This document shows positions 1-8,160 of a stretch of DNA of 64,000 bases, one piece after another; position 1 is the stretch's first letter; the number at the start of each line of letters is the position of its first letter. The position numbers and the translations under genes were made by a program. The stretch is from positions 372,001 to 436,000 of the forward strand of contig NZ_MRST01000023.1 of the NCBI RefSeq assembly GCF_001902145.1, given 5' to 3'. The notes below the pieces were generated by a model. The model worked only from the letters and a program-made list of their open reading frames with translations. It ran no database searches and was not told where the DNA came from. This DNA comes from Pseudomonas fluorescens. GTDB lineage: Bacteria; Pseudomonadota; Gammaproteobacteria; Pseudomonadales; Pseudomonadaceae.

Positions 1-872
1 TATTCAACGCCGACGGCGAGCTGCTGATCGTGCCGGAGCAGGGCCGCCTGCGCATCGCCACCGAACTGGGCGTGCTGGATGTCGAGCCGCTGGAAATCGT
101 CGTGCTGCCCCGTGGCCTCAAGTTCCGTATCGAGCTGCTGGATGCGCAAGCACGCGGTTACGTCGCCGAGAACCACGGCGCCCCGCTGCGCCTGCCCGAC
201 CTGGGGCCCATCGGCAGCAACGGCCTGGCCAACCCGCGTGACTTCCTCACGCCGGTGGCCCGCTACGAAGACCTCAAGCAACCGACCACGCTGGTACAGA
301 AATTCCTCGGCGAACTGTGGGCCTGCGAGCTGGACCATTCACCGCTCAACGTGGTCGCCTGGCACGGCAACAATGTGCCGTACAAATACGACCTGCGTCG
401 CTTCAACACCATTGGCACGGTGAGTTTCGATCATCCGGACCCGTCGATCTTCACCGTGCTGACCTCGCCCACCAGCGTGAATGGCCTGGCCAACCTCGAC
501 TTCGTGATCTTCCCGCCGCGCTGGATGGTGGCCGAGAACACCTTCCGGCCGCCGTGGTTCCATCGCAACCTCATGAACGAATACATGGGCCTGATCCAGG
601 GCGCCTACGACGCCAAGGCCGAAGGCTTCGTGCCCGGCGGCGCATCGCTGCACAGTTGCATGAGCGCCCACGGCCCGGATGGCGAGACCTGCACCAAGGC
701 CATCAACGCTGACCTGGCGCCGCACAAGATCGATAACACCATGGCGTTCATGTTCGAGACCAGCCAAGTGCTGCGCCCGACCCAGTTCGCCCTGGAGTGC
801 CCGCAACTGCAACCTGCTTACGACGCGTGCTGGGCCGCGCTGCCCGCCACCTTCAACCCGAACCGGAGATAA
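1..872 (+). CDS. hmgA: homogentisate 1,2-dioxygenase (partial, 5' end outside window)
   Basis: HmgA opens the ring of homogentisate to maleylacetoacetate using Fe(II) and O2 in cytosolic tyrosine/phenylalanine breakdown. The open frame runs in from the left edge (first full codon at base 3), so the N-terminal third is missing. The family's iron ligands are visible: His at 561-563 and Glu at 579-581 in [14 protein letters not shown], and His at 651-653 in [15 protein letters not shown]. The TAA stop at 870-872 lies 3 bp before the fahA start, so the two are co-transcribed. Identity follows from motif agreement with the family along the whole visible 290 residues. Confidence 0.97.
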   Translation, partial: FNADGELLIVPEQGRLRIATELGVLDVEPLEIVVLPRGLKFRIELLDAQARGYVAENHGAPLRLPDLGPIGSNGLANPRDFLTPVARYEDLKQPTTLVQKFLGELWACELDHSPLNVVAWHGNNVPYKYDLRRFNTIGTVSFDHPDPSIFTVLTSPTSVNGLANLDFVIFPPRWMVAENTFRPPWFHRNLMNEYMGLIQGAYDAKAEGFVPGGASLHSCMSAHGPDGETCTKAINADLAPHKIDNTMAFMFETSQVLRPTQFALECPQLQPAYDACWAALPATFNPNRR

Positions 873-875
873 CCC

Positions 876-2162
876 ATGACTCAACCAACGCAGACCCGCA
901 GCTGGGTGGCCTCGGCCAATGGTCACGCGGATTTCCCCTTGCAGAACTTGCCCCTGGGCGTGTTCAGCATCAACGGCTCGGCACCGCGCAGTGGCGTGGC
1001 GATTGGCGACATGATCCTCGACCTGCACGCTGCGCTGGATGAGTTTGACGGTGACGCCCGGCGCGCCGTCGAAGCCACTGCGGGCGGGCAGTTGAACGCG
1101 TTTTTCGAACTGGGCCGTGGCCCCCGCGTTGCCCTGCGCCAGCGCCTGCTGGAACTGCTGGCCGAAGGCAGCAAGCTGCAAACCCGCGAGACGCAAGTGC
1201 TGCACCGTGCCGCCGATTGCCATATGCACCTGCCGGCGAAGATCAATGACTACACCGACTTCTACGTCGGCATCGAGCACGCGCAGAACGTCGGTAAATT
1301 GTTCCGCCCCGATAACCCCTTGTTGCCCAACTACAAGTACGTGCCGATTGGTTACCACGGCCGTGCATCGACCATTCGCCCCTCGGGTACAGAGGTGCGA
1401 CGCCCTAAAGGCCAGACCTTGCCCGCCGGCCAGACCGAGCCGACCTTTGGCCCGTGTGCGCGCCTGGACTATGAGTTGGAGCTGGGCATCTGGATCGGCC
1501 AGGGCAATGCCATGGGCGATGCGATTGCCATTGGCGATGCCGCCGAGCATATCGCCGGTTTCTGCCTGCTCAACGACTGGTCGGCGCGGGATATCCAGGC
1601 CTGGGAATACCAGCCGCTAGGGCCGTTTTTGTCGAAAAGCTTTATCACCAGCATCTCGCCGTGGGTGGTCACCGCCGAAGCCCTGGAACCTTTCCGCAAG
1701 GCCCAGCCGGCACGTCCAGAGGGTGATCCGCAACCGCTGCCTTACCTGTTGGATAAGCGTGATCAGAACGCGGGCGCCTTTGATATCGAGCTGGAAGTGC
1801 TGCTCACCACGGCCTCGATGCGTGAGCAAAACCTGCCCGCCCATCGCCTGACCCTGAGCAACACCGAGCATATGTACTGGACCGTGGCACAAATGGTTGC
1901 GCACCACAGCGTCAACGGCTGCCAGTTGCAGGCCGGTGACCTGTTTGGTTCGGGCACGTTGTCTGGCCCGCAGCCGGGGCAGTTCGGCAGCCTGTTGGAG
2001 ATTACCGAAGGCGGTAAAAAGCCGATTGAATTGGCCAGCGGCGAGGTGCGTAAATTCCTCGAGGATGGCGACGAAATCATCCTGCGCGCCCGTTGCAGCC
2101 GCGAGGGCTTTGCCTCCATCGGCTTCGGCGAATGCCGCGGTACCGTGGTCGCGGCGCGCTGA
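876..2162 (+). CDS. fahA: fumarylacetoacetase
   Basis: A 428-residue enzyme, the usual bacterial length, that hydrolyses fumarylacetoacetate to fumarate and acetoacetate, the last step of tyrosine degradation. Recognisable landmarks are DYTDFYVGIEHAQNVG in the active-site region, the metal-binding acidic pair in DYELELGIWIG, LLNDWSARDIQAWEYQPLGPF with the conserved Asp and the following lysine (FLSKSF), and GSGTLSGP near the end. The ATG at 876 is 3 bp after the hmgA stop, and maiA follows 12 bp after its stop. Gene order hmgA-fahA-maiA is the classic Pseudomonas homogentisate operon. Confidence 0.97.
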   Translation: MTQPTQTRSWVASANGHADFPLQNLPLGVFSINGSAPRSGVAIGDMILDLHAALDEFDGDARRAVEATAGGQLNAFFELGRGPRVALRQRLLELLAEGSKLQTRETQVLHRAADCHMHLPAKINDYTDFYVGIEHAQNVGKLFRPDNPLLPNYKYVPIGYHGRASTIRPSGTEVRRPKGQTLPAGQTEPTFGPCARLDYELELGIWIGQGNAMGDAIAIGDAAEHIAGFCLLNDWSARDIQAWEYQPLGPFLSKSFITSISPWVVTAEALEPFRKAQPARPEGDPQPLPYLLDKRDQNAGAFDIELEVLLTTASMREQNLPAHRLTLSNTEHMYWTVAQMVAHHSVNGCQLQAGDLFGSGTLSGPQPGQFGSLLEITEGGKKPIELASGEVRKFLEDGDEIILRARCSREGFASIGFGECRGTVVAAR

Positions 2163-2174
2163 GAGGGCAGGGCC

Positions 2175-2810
2175 ATGGAACTCTATACTTACTACCGTTC
2201 TACCGCGTCGTATCGAGTACGTATTGCCCTGGCCCTCAAAGGCCTGGATTTCACTGCGCTGCCGGTCAACCTGCTGGTGCCGGCAGGCGGCGCCAACCGC
2301 CAGCCTGAATACCTGGCAATCAACCCCCAAGGGCGCGTGCCGGCGTTGCGTACCGATGAAGGGGCGTTGTTGGTCCAGTCACAGGCGATCATCGAGTACC
2401 TGGAAGAGCGTTATCCACAGGTGCCGCTGCTCTCCAAGGATTTGGTCGCCAGGGCTCATGAGCGGGCGGTGGCGTCAATCATCGCCTGTGATATCCACCC
2501 GTTGCATAACTCCAGCACCCAGAACTTGCTGCGCAAGTGGGGGCACGATGAGGCGCACTTGCTGGAGTGGATAGGGCATTGGATCAGCCAGGGCCTGGGC
2601 GCGGTGGAGCAGTTGATTGGCGACACAGGGTTTTGCCTGGGCGAGCAGCCGGGCTTGGCCGATGCGTTTCTGATCCCGCAGTTGTACGCGGCCGAGCGTT
2701 TCAAGGTGCCCTTGGCGGCGTACCCGCGCATAGGGCGAGTGGCGGCGTTGGCGGCCCAACATCCGGCCTTCATGCAGGCCCACCCCGCCAGTCAACCTGA
2801 CACGCCATAG
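2175..2810 (+). CDS. maiA: maleylacetoacetate isomerase (zeta-class GST)
   Basis: A 211-residue glutathione-S-transferase-fold protein that converts maleylacetoacetate to fumarylacetoacetate, the step between HmgA and FahA. The N-terminal thioredoxin-like half has the zeta-class start (YTYYRSTASYRVRIALALKG, active-site Ser/Thr) and the cis-Pro and QSQAIIEYLEERYP glutathione-site motif; the helical C-terminal half contains a GxxPGLADAFLIPQLY-type segment. ATG at 2175 lies 12 bp after fahA. A REP doublet follows at 2833. Confidence 0.95.
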   Translation: MELYTYYRSTASYRVRIALALKGLDFTALPVNLLVPAGGANRQPEYLAINPQGRVPALRTDEGALLVQSQAIIEYLEERYPQVPLLSKDLVARAHERAVASIIACDIHPLHNSSTQNLLRKWGHDEAHLLEWIGHWISQGLGAVEQLIGDTGFCLGEQPGLADAFLIPQLYAAERFKVPLAAYPRIGRVAALAAQHPAFMQAHPASQPDTP

Positions 2811-2832
2811 TTCCAAATGTGCGAATGCCCTC

Positions 2833-2932
2833 TGTAGGAGCGAGCTTGCTCGCGAAAAACGTCAACGATAACGCGCGTTTCCTGAATAAACGCAGCGCCT
2901 ACGAGTTTCTCGCGAGCAAGCTCGCTCCTACA
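2833..2932. repeat. REP doublet, GTAGGAGCGAG family, forward core
   Basis: Two inverted copies of TGTAGGAGCGAGCTTGCTCG-type sequence flank an about 60-bp core that contains AACGATAACGCG near its left end. It lies between maiA and the MFS gene. The left arm is intact; the right arm has one extra base change at the core side (TTTCTCGCGAG). Confidence 0.9.
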
Positions 2933-3001
2933 CTGGCATTAGGGCTTTCCCCTCCCACATTTGATCGTGCCAACCTAATAAAAAAATAAAGGTACCTTGC
3001 G

Positions 3002-4366
3002 ATGCACAATCAGCTTGCCAGCTTTCGCGCGGCACTCGACGCCCGTCCGGTGTCGCGCTACCAATGGTTGATTCTCCTGCTGCTGGCACTGCTACTGGTC
3101 ACCGATGGCTATGACGCCCAGGTGCTGGGCTATGTAGTGCCGGCGCTGGCCCAGGACTGGGGCCTGGAAAAAGCCGCGTTCGGCCCCGTGTTCAGCGCCA
3201 ACCTGCTGGGCCTCACCCTGGGCTCGCTGCTGGTGACACCGCTGGCGGATCGGTTTGGCGTGCGACGTATTCTGCTGGCGTGCGTGCTGATCTACGCCAG
3301 CCTCACGGTATTGATGGTGTTCGCCAATTCCCTGACCACGTTGATGGCGGCGCGGTTTATCTGCGGGATCGGCATGGGCGGTGCGATGCCCAGTGCCATG
3401 GCGTTGATGTCTGAATACTCACCGCCGCGGATGCGCACCTTGATGGTGACCCTGGCGGCCTGCGGCTTCTCGTTCGGCGGCGCGGCAGGCGGCTTTGTGG
3501 CGGCCGGGTTTATCGATGGTTTTGGTTGGCAGGCGGTGTTCCTGGCGGGTGGTGTGACGCCGTTGCTGCTGTTCCCGTTCCTGGTATGGCTGTTGCCCGA
3601 ATCCTTGCCGCGCCTGTTGCGCGATGCGCCGCCCTATCTGCGGTTGCGCAAAGTCACGGCGCGGATGCTGCCCGACTGGCAGCCACCGCCCGCGACCGAA
3701 GCGGAAAACTTGAAGGAGCAGGGCAGCAAACTGACGGTGGTGGAGCTGTTTCGCAACGGCTATGCCCGCCCGACATTGCTGATCTGGGCGACTTTTTTCG
3801 TCAGTCTGATCCTGCTGTATTTCATGATCAGTTGGTTGCCGTCGCTATTGCTCGAAAGCGGCCTGGCGTTGAACGAAGCCAACCTGGTCACCTCCATGTT
3901 CCTGTTCGCTGGCACCTTGGGCGCCATCCTCATGGCCTGGTTTGCCGACCGTCTGAAAAGCAAAGTGCGGCTGCTGTCCGGCGTGCTGGCGGCGGCAGCG
4001 CTGTGCACCATCCTGCTGGGCTTGAACCACGACAACCCACGCTACCTGGTGGCCTGCGTGTTCGCTGCCGGGTTCTGCATCATCGGCGGGCAACTGACTC
4101 TCAATGCCTTCGCGAGCAACTTCTACCCGGCGCACGTACGCGCCACCGGCACGGGTTGGGCGTTGGGTGTGGGGCGGTTCGGATCGATTCTGGGGCCGCT
4201 GTTTGGCAGCCTGTTGTTGGCGATGCATATACCGGTCGAGCAGATTTTTTTCTTCTGCGCGATTCCGGCGGTGATTGCGGCGCTGCTGATTATTCAAGTG
4301 CGGGCGCCGGGTTCCACTACTCCGCAGGAGCCGCTGCCCGGCGACATCCTCAAACCTTCACTGTAG
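3002..4366 (+). CDS. MFS transporter, aromatic acid:H+ symporter-like
   Basis: A 454-residue, about 12-helix major facilitator. The start LLLVTDGYDAQVLGYVVPALAQDWG and the motif LADRFGVRR in the helix 2-3 loop match the AAHS (PcaK/BenK type) branch, where an Asp in helix 1 (DGYD) is typical of aromatic-acid symporters. The start ATG at 3002 follows a possible AAAGGT ribosome site. It sits just after the homogentisate operon on the same strand, so import of an aromatic precursor is a reasonable guess; substrate is not shown. Its last Leu codon and TAG stop are made by the adjoining REP element. Confidence 0.85.
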   Translation: MHNQLASFRAALDARPVSRYQWLILLLLALLLVTDGYDAQVLGYVVPALAQDWGLEKAAFGPVFSANLLGLTLGSLLVTPLADRFGVRRILLACVLIYASLTVLMVFANSLTTLMAARFICGIGMGGAMPSAMALMSEYSPPRMRTLMVTLAACGFSFGGAAGGFVAAGFIDGFGWQAVFLAGGVTPLLLFPFLVWLLPESLPRLLRDAPPYLRLRKVTARMLPDWQPPPATEAENLKEQGSKLTVVELFRNGYARPTLLIWATFFVSLILLYFMISWLPSLLLESGLALNEANLVTSMFLFAGTLGAILMAWFADRLKSKVRLLSGVLAAAALCTILLGLNHDNPRYLVACVFAAGFCIIGGQLTLNAFASNFYPAHVRATGTGWALGVGRFGSILGPLFGSLLLAMHIPVEQIFFFCAIPAVIAALLIIQVRAPGSTTPQEPLPGDILKPSL

Positions 4367-4461
4367 GAGCGAGCTTGCTCGCGAAGAACGCAAGGACACC
4401 GCGTTAAACCAGGATGCCTGCGTTATCGTTGACGTTCTTCGCGAGCAAGCTCGCTCCTACA
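4361..4461. repeat. REP doublet, GTAGGAGCGAG family, reverse core
   Basis: Inverted GTAGGAGCGAGCTTGCTCGC arms flank a core with CGTTATCGTT near the right end, i.e. the opposite orientation to the copy at 2833. It overlaps the stop codon of the upstream MFS gene (4364-4366) and lies between convergent genes. Confidence 0.9.
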
Positions 4462-4466
4462 GGGAG

Positions 4467-5270
4467 TCAGTGCACTACTGAATTGGGTGGCAGGTGCCCC
4501 AACCGCTCGGTCAGCCGCAGGCGTTGGATCGGGTCTTCGCTGAGCAGCAGGGCATGTTCCAGGTCGAAGCGTTCGGCGCTCGGGCAGTCCAGGCGCTGAT
4601 ACAGGCTGGCGCGCGCCAGGTAGTCGGAGGCGCTGGCGTTGCCCAGTTCCAGTACGCGCTCGGCGTCCACCAGGGCGGCCAGTGGCTCGTCGTTGGCAAG
4701 GTAGAGTTGGCGCAGGTTGCGCGACAGCCGTTGCAGGATGGCCCGTGGCTCGGCGGTCAGCAGGTGGTCGGCCTGCAATTTCAGCTTCGCCCCGTATTGG
4801 CGCGCCAGCAACTCGCGACAGTCGTTAGGGTACAGGCGCCGGCCGCCGCAAGGGTCCAACAGATGATCGGCACCCGGTACCCGCAGCAGGAAGTGCCCGG
4901 GGAAGTTCACGCCGACCATGGGGATATCCAGGCGCCTTGCCATCTCCAGTGCGATCAGGCCCATGGCCAAGGGTTGCCCGCGTTTGCGTTGCAGCACTTT
5001 GTCCAACAGCGCGGCGGCAGGGCGCAACGGCGTATGATCATCCTGGGCAAACCCCAGGTCATTCATGCGCCGCAGCAGCGGCTGACCGAGTTCATCCGCC
5101 GGTAGCAGGGGCATGCCCAGGCTGACCTGTTGTTGTAGCGCGCCAAGGTCGTGCAGGATCAGCGCCGGCTGCACGCTGGCGTCATGCTCGGCAGCAATCC
5201 ACAGCGCGGCTTCAAACAGCGCGGGGGGTGAACGGTCCAGGCAGGCAAAAAAGGCGGTGCGGGGATTCAT
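4467..5270 (-). CDS. SirB1-family protein (transglutaminase-like plus TPR)
   Basis: A 267-residue cytosolic protein. The middle holds the conserved SirB1 stretch QRKRGQPLAMGLIALEMARR followed by IPMVGVNFPGHFLLR and DPCGGRRL, i.e. the transglutaminase-like core with the His of GHFLLR but without an obvious catalytic Cys in the usual place. The C-terminal part (about 190-255) looks like two TPR-type helix pairs (ALVDAERVLELG, ASDYLARASLYQRL). The biochemical role of the family is not established. It is monocistronic, divergent from the dehydrogenase gene and convergent with the MFS gene. Confidence 0.85.
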   Translation of the reverse strand: MNPRTAFFACLDRSPPALFEAALWIAAEHDASVQPALILHDLGALQQQVSLGMPLLPADELGQPLLRRMNDLGFAQDDHTPLRPAAALLDKVLQRKRGQPLAMGLIALEMARRLDIPMVGVNFPGHFLLRVPGADHLLDPCGGRRLYPNDCRELLARQYGAKLKLQADHLLTAEPRAILQRLSRNLRQLYLANDEPLAALVDAERVLELGNASASDYLARASLYQRLDCPSAERFDLEHALLLSEDPIQRLRLTERLGHLPPNSVVH

Positions 5271-5457
5271 TGAGTTCTCCGGCGTATGCCCCCGTTTTAG
5301 CCTTGCTGCGAATTTTCGTCCAGCATCTTGAGAGATATCCCACGCTCTTATGTCGTAGATCCCACGAAAACGCGCGGCTTATTCCAGCGCAATCCAGCAG
5401 TTTTCTGCCGCAAGCCTATACTTGGCCCACTACCAGAAGTGATTCGGGAGCTCATTG

Positions 5458-6477
5458 ATGTTTGCGCTCATGCACAGCACCCGCCTTGAATCGCTGCACC
5501 TGAGCGTTGATCCGGTGACCGGCTTGAAGGCGATCATCGCCATCCACAACAGTCGCCTGGGCCCAGCGTTGGGTGGCTGTCGTTACTTGGCTTACCCTAA
5601 CGACGAAACGGCCGTGGCCGATGCCGCGCGCCTGGCGCAAGGCATGAGCTACAAAGCGGCACTGGCCGGGCTGCCGGTGGGCGGTGGCACGGCGGTGATC
5701 ATCCGCCCCGTACACGTGGAAAGCCGTGCGGCGCTGTTCGAGGCGTTTGGCCGTTGTGTGGAAAAACTTGACGGCCGCTTCATCACCTCGATCGACAGCG
5801 GCACCTCGGTCGCCGACATGGACTGCATCGCCCAGAACACCCGCTTTGTCACCAGCACCACCGCCGCCGGCGACCCCGCGCCGCATGCCGCCATGGGCGT
5901 GTTCGCCGGTATCCGCACCACCGCCATGGCGCGCCTGGGCAGCGACAACCTCGAGGGCCTGCGCGTGGCGGTGCAGGGCCTGGGCAACGTCGGTTACGCC
6001 TTGGCCGAACAACTGCACGCCGCGGGTGCCGAGCTGCTGGTCAGCGACATCGACCACGGCAAGGTGCAACTGGCCATGGAGCAATTGGGCGCCCACCCGA
6101 TTGCCAACGACGCCTTGCTCAGCACCCCCTGCGACATCCTCGCACCCTGCGGCGTCGGCGCCGTATTCAACCGTAACAGCGTCGGCCAGTTGCGTTGCGC
6201 CGCCGTGGCGGGTTCGGCCAGCGCACAACTGACCAACCTGGACATCGCCGACCAATTGGAAGGCCGCGGCATCCTCTACGCACCGGACTATGTAATCAAC
6301 TCTGGCGGGCTGATCTACGTCGCCCTCAAACACGCCGGCACCGACCTGCCGGGCATCACCGCGCACCTGTCGAACATCGGCAGCCGCCTGACCGAAATCT
6401 TTGCCCACGCCCAAGCCGAAAAACGCTCCCCCGCACGGGTGGCCGATGAACTGGCCGAACGCCTGCTGTACAAATAG
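5458..6477 (+). CDS. Leu/Val-type amino acid dehydrogenase homologue with altered active-site Lys
   Basis: A 339-residue member of the Glu/Leu/Phe/Val dehydrogenase family, closest in layout to leucine dehydrogenases: N-terminal substrate domain (MHSTRLESLHLSVDPVTGL, LGPALGGCRYL) and a C-terminal NAD fold (VAVQGLGNVGYALAEQL, then DYVINSGGLI). The ATG at 5458 is preceded by GGGAG at spacing 7; a TTG at 5455 is less likely. The signature GGGK found in the family reads GGGT here (Thr78, codon ACG 5689-5691), which removes the lysine that polarises the substrate carbonyl. The first lysine (MSYK) is kept. Function may therefore be weakened or changed; a one-base sequencing error is an alternative. 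Confidence 0.88.
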   Translation: MFALMHSTRLESLHLSVDPVTGLKAIIAIHNSRLGPALGGCRYLAYPNDETAVADAARLAQGMSYKAALAGLPVGGGTAVIIRPVHVESRAALFEAFGRCVEKLDGRFITSIDSGTSVADMDCIAQNTRFVTSTTAAGDPAPHAAMGVFAGIRTTAMARLGSDNLEGLRVAVQGLGNVGYALAEQLHAAGAELLVSDIDHGKVQLAMEQLGAHPIANDALLSTPCDILAPCGVGAVFNRNSVGQLRCAAVAGSASAQLTNLDIADQLEGRGILYAPDYVINSGGLIYVALKHAGTDLPGITAHLSNIGSRLTEIFAHAQAEKRSPARVADELAERLLYK

Positions 6478-6484
6478 GCCAGGC

Positions 6485-6521
6485 ATTAAAAAGGCCCTGA
6501 ATCCATGATTCAGGGCCTGTT
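6485..6521 (-). terminator. intrinsic terminator of yebG
   Basis: A perfect 11-bp stem (AGGCCCTGAAT / ATTCAGGGCCT, 6492-6502 and 6509-6519 approx.) with a 5-6-nt loop. On the minus strand it is followed by TTTTTAA, so it ends yebG; on the plus strand the trailing T-tract is poor but it could also limit read-through from the dehydrogenase. Confidence 0.8.
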
Positions 6522-6532
6522 CAATTCGGGCT

Positions 6533-6793
6533 TTACTCTGCTACCGAGTTCAGCAACTCGGACAGCGCATCCGGTTGGCTCTTGAACGCCTTGGCAAATA
6601 CATCGCGGTTCTTCGCCATGTAGATCCCGGCTTCTTCCACCTGCTGCTCGCTCAACGACGGCACGGCTTTTTGCAACACTTCTGCCAGCAACTCAGCGAG
6701 TTCAAGCATCTTGTCATGACGGTCAGCTTCGGCTTTATCCATGAACAAACGCTCCAGATCTCGGCTGCTGCGGTATACCACTTCGACGGCCAT
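6533..6793 (-). CDS. yebG: YebG-family DNA damage-inducible protein
   Basis: An 86-residue protein whose start MAVEVVYRSSRD and KAEADRHDKMLELAELL stretch match the YebG family, small SOS-regulated proteins of unclear function. The match in control is strong: a perfect CTGT-N8-ACAG LexA box sits 44 bp upstream of the ATG. GAGG ahead of the start serves as ribosome site. It is monocistronic with its own terminator. Confidence 0.88.
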   Translation of the reverse strand: MAVEVVYRSSRDLERLFMDKAEADRHDKMLELAELLAEVLQKAVPSLSEQQVEEAGIYMAKNRDVFAKAFKSQPDALSELLNSVAE

Positions 6794-6836
6794 TCACCAC
6801 CTCACATGCCTTCACGATAGTTGTCTTTTGCGACTA

Positions 6837-6852
6837 CTGTATTTATATACAG
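6837..6852 (-). promoter_or_regulatory. LexA box (SOS operator) of yebG
   Basis: CTGTATTTATATACAG is a perfect match to the gamma-proteobacterial LexA operator CTGT-N8-ACAG with an AT-rich centre. It lies 44 bp upstream of the yebG start, the place expected for a repressor overlapping the promoter. Confidence 0.92.
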
Positions 6853-7079
6853 CGAAAAGGATAAGCCAAACGTCGGGGTTTGGATAGTAGGTTTTTAATG
6901 TAGTTGGGAAATGGGCGTTTGCTACAGCGCAAACGCTCATTGGGGCAAGGGCTCGGATTTCTGTGCCTCATGCCACCGAGCCATCATCTCATGGCAGTGC
7001 TGGCCTTTTTTCTGCATGCAGAACAACCGTCACGTCCACCCCGCATTATCCGGTCGAGCCGACCTAAGGAAGCATCATC

Positions 7080-7568
7080 GTGAAAATCAATTGGGCCGAA
7101 AGGCTGCGTCAGCAAGTACACGGGCTGGCCGAGTCACTGGGTAATCTGTTTGTCGAGTCGTTCCATTACCTGGCGCTGTTCGCCATTGGTGCGGTGACCG
7201 CCTGGGCGGCGGTGATGGAATTTTTGGGGATGCTGGAGAACGGGCACATCAAGATCGATGACATCTTGCTGTTGTTCATCTACCTGGAATTGGGCGCCAT
7301 GGTCGGGATTTACTTCAAGACCAACCACATGCCGGTGCGCTTCCTGATTTACGTGGCGATCACCGCGCTCACGCGTTTGCTGATCTCCAACGTGTCCCAT
7401 CACAACCCGCCGGATGTGGGCATCATCTACCTGTGCGGCGGCATTTTGCTGTTGGCGTTTGCGATCCTGGTGGTGCGCTACGCCTCGTCGGCCTTCCCTT
7501 CGGTGAAGGTCGAAAGCCCGCGTCGCAAGGGCGAGGCGAGCCTGGAGACCGAGAAGGGCGAGCTTTAA
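7080..7568 (+). CDS. psiE: PsiE-family inner membrane protein
   Basis: A 162-residue protein with four predicted membrane helices (about 24-50, 62-82, 88-106 and 118-138). The stretch ESFHYLALFAIGAVTAW and IDDILLLFIYLELGAMVGIYFKT are typical of PsiE, named as phosphate-starvation-inducible in E. coli; molecular role unknown. The GTG start at 7080 follows AAGGA at good spacing. No clear Pho box was found upstream. The C-terminal tail is charged and variable. Its stop overlaps the convergent small gene by 4 bp. Confidence 0.88.
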   Translation: MKINWAERLRQQVHGLAESLGNLFVESFHYLALFAIGAVTAWAAVMEFLGMLENGHIKIDDILLLFIYLELGAMVGIYFKTNHMPVRFLIYVAITALTRLLISNVSHHNPPDVGIIYLCGGILLLAFAILVVRYASSAFPSVKVESPRRKGEASLETEKGEL

Positions 7569-7882
7569 AGCCCCACGCTGAAGGGCAGGGTACGGGCGGG
7601 CGGTTGCTGCAGGAGTTTGTGGCTGTCGCCATCCGTCATCAGCTCCAGGATTTCCACGGCGCTGTGGCCCTGTTCGATGGCGATGCCGAACTGGATGCTT
7701 TGCACCAGGCGCCTGAGGCGTTGCGGGTCGTTGCGCTGTTCGGCGCTGATCATGCGCTTGGCCACCACGCCGGTCTCGTCCGAGAGGGTGAGCATGATGC
7801 TGCCGTCCAGCCGTTGGATGCTCAGGTTGACGCGGTACTGGGGGCTGAACGTGTCGGTGATGATCTGAAAAGGATTGTCCAT
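7565..7882 (-). CDS. small DUF3509-like protein
   Basis: A 105-residue protein beginning MDNPFQIITDTFSPQYRVNLS with a following LDGSIMLTLSD strand pair and KRMISAEQRNDPQRLRRLVQSI helix. This pattern fits the Pseudomonas DUF3509 family as I remember it; no function is known. No signal peptide or membrane helix. It converges on psiE, and the two stop codons overlap. Confidence 0.7.
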   Translation of the reverse strand: MDNPFQIITDTFSPQYRVNLSIQRLDGSIMLTLSDETGVVAKRMISAEQRNDPQRLRRLVQSIQFGIAIEQGHSAVEILELMTDGDSHKLLQQPPARTLPFSVGL

Positions 7883-8035
7883 GGTGGGTTACCGCCTGAT
7901 AAGAACATGCAGTCATTGACGGCCGGTGTCGGGATTAGTTCGCATTGCCTGACCACCGGCCAAATTCCGTTTTCCTCAAAAGCTCTACAGCAAGGGCCGT
8001 GCCGTACAGTGATTTACCCGGCACAGAGATCCAAT

Positions 8036-8124
8036 TGTGGGAGCGGGCTTGCTCGCGAATGCGGTCCTTCAGCCAAGTATTTGTTGGCTGATACACCGCA
8101 TTCGCGAGCAAGCCCGCTCCCACA
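8036..8124. repeat. REP doublet, GTGGGAGCGGG family
   Basis: Inverted TGTGGGAGCGGGCTTGCTCG-type arms with an about 40-bp core, of the second family in this window (GCGAATGCGG at the core edge). It lies between the DUF3509-like gene and the sdaC 3' end; the rest of 7883-8160 shows no further feature. Confidence 0.9.
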
Positions 8125-8160
8125 TTTTTTTGTGCTGTTTTTGGAGATCAGTGAGCTAAT

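Noticed and set aside
2833..2932. Regular palindromic repeats as a possible CRISPR array
   Set aside because: The repeats are dispersed one per intergenic gap over 55 kb, are inverted pairs with related cores, and no cas genes are present; they are REP doublets.
6950..7079. Pho box in front of psiE
   Set aside because: No pair of CTGTCAT-like 7-mers at 11-bp spacing was found, so phosphate control is not supported by sequence here.
6911..7144. 77-codon open frame upstream of psiE
   Set aside because: It overlaps the psiE start, has no ribosome site and no recognisable protein character.
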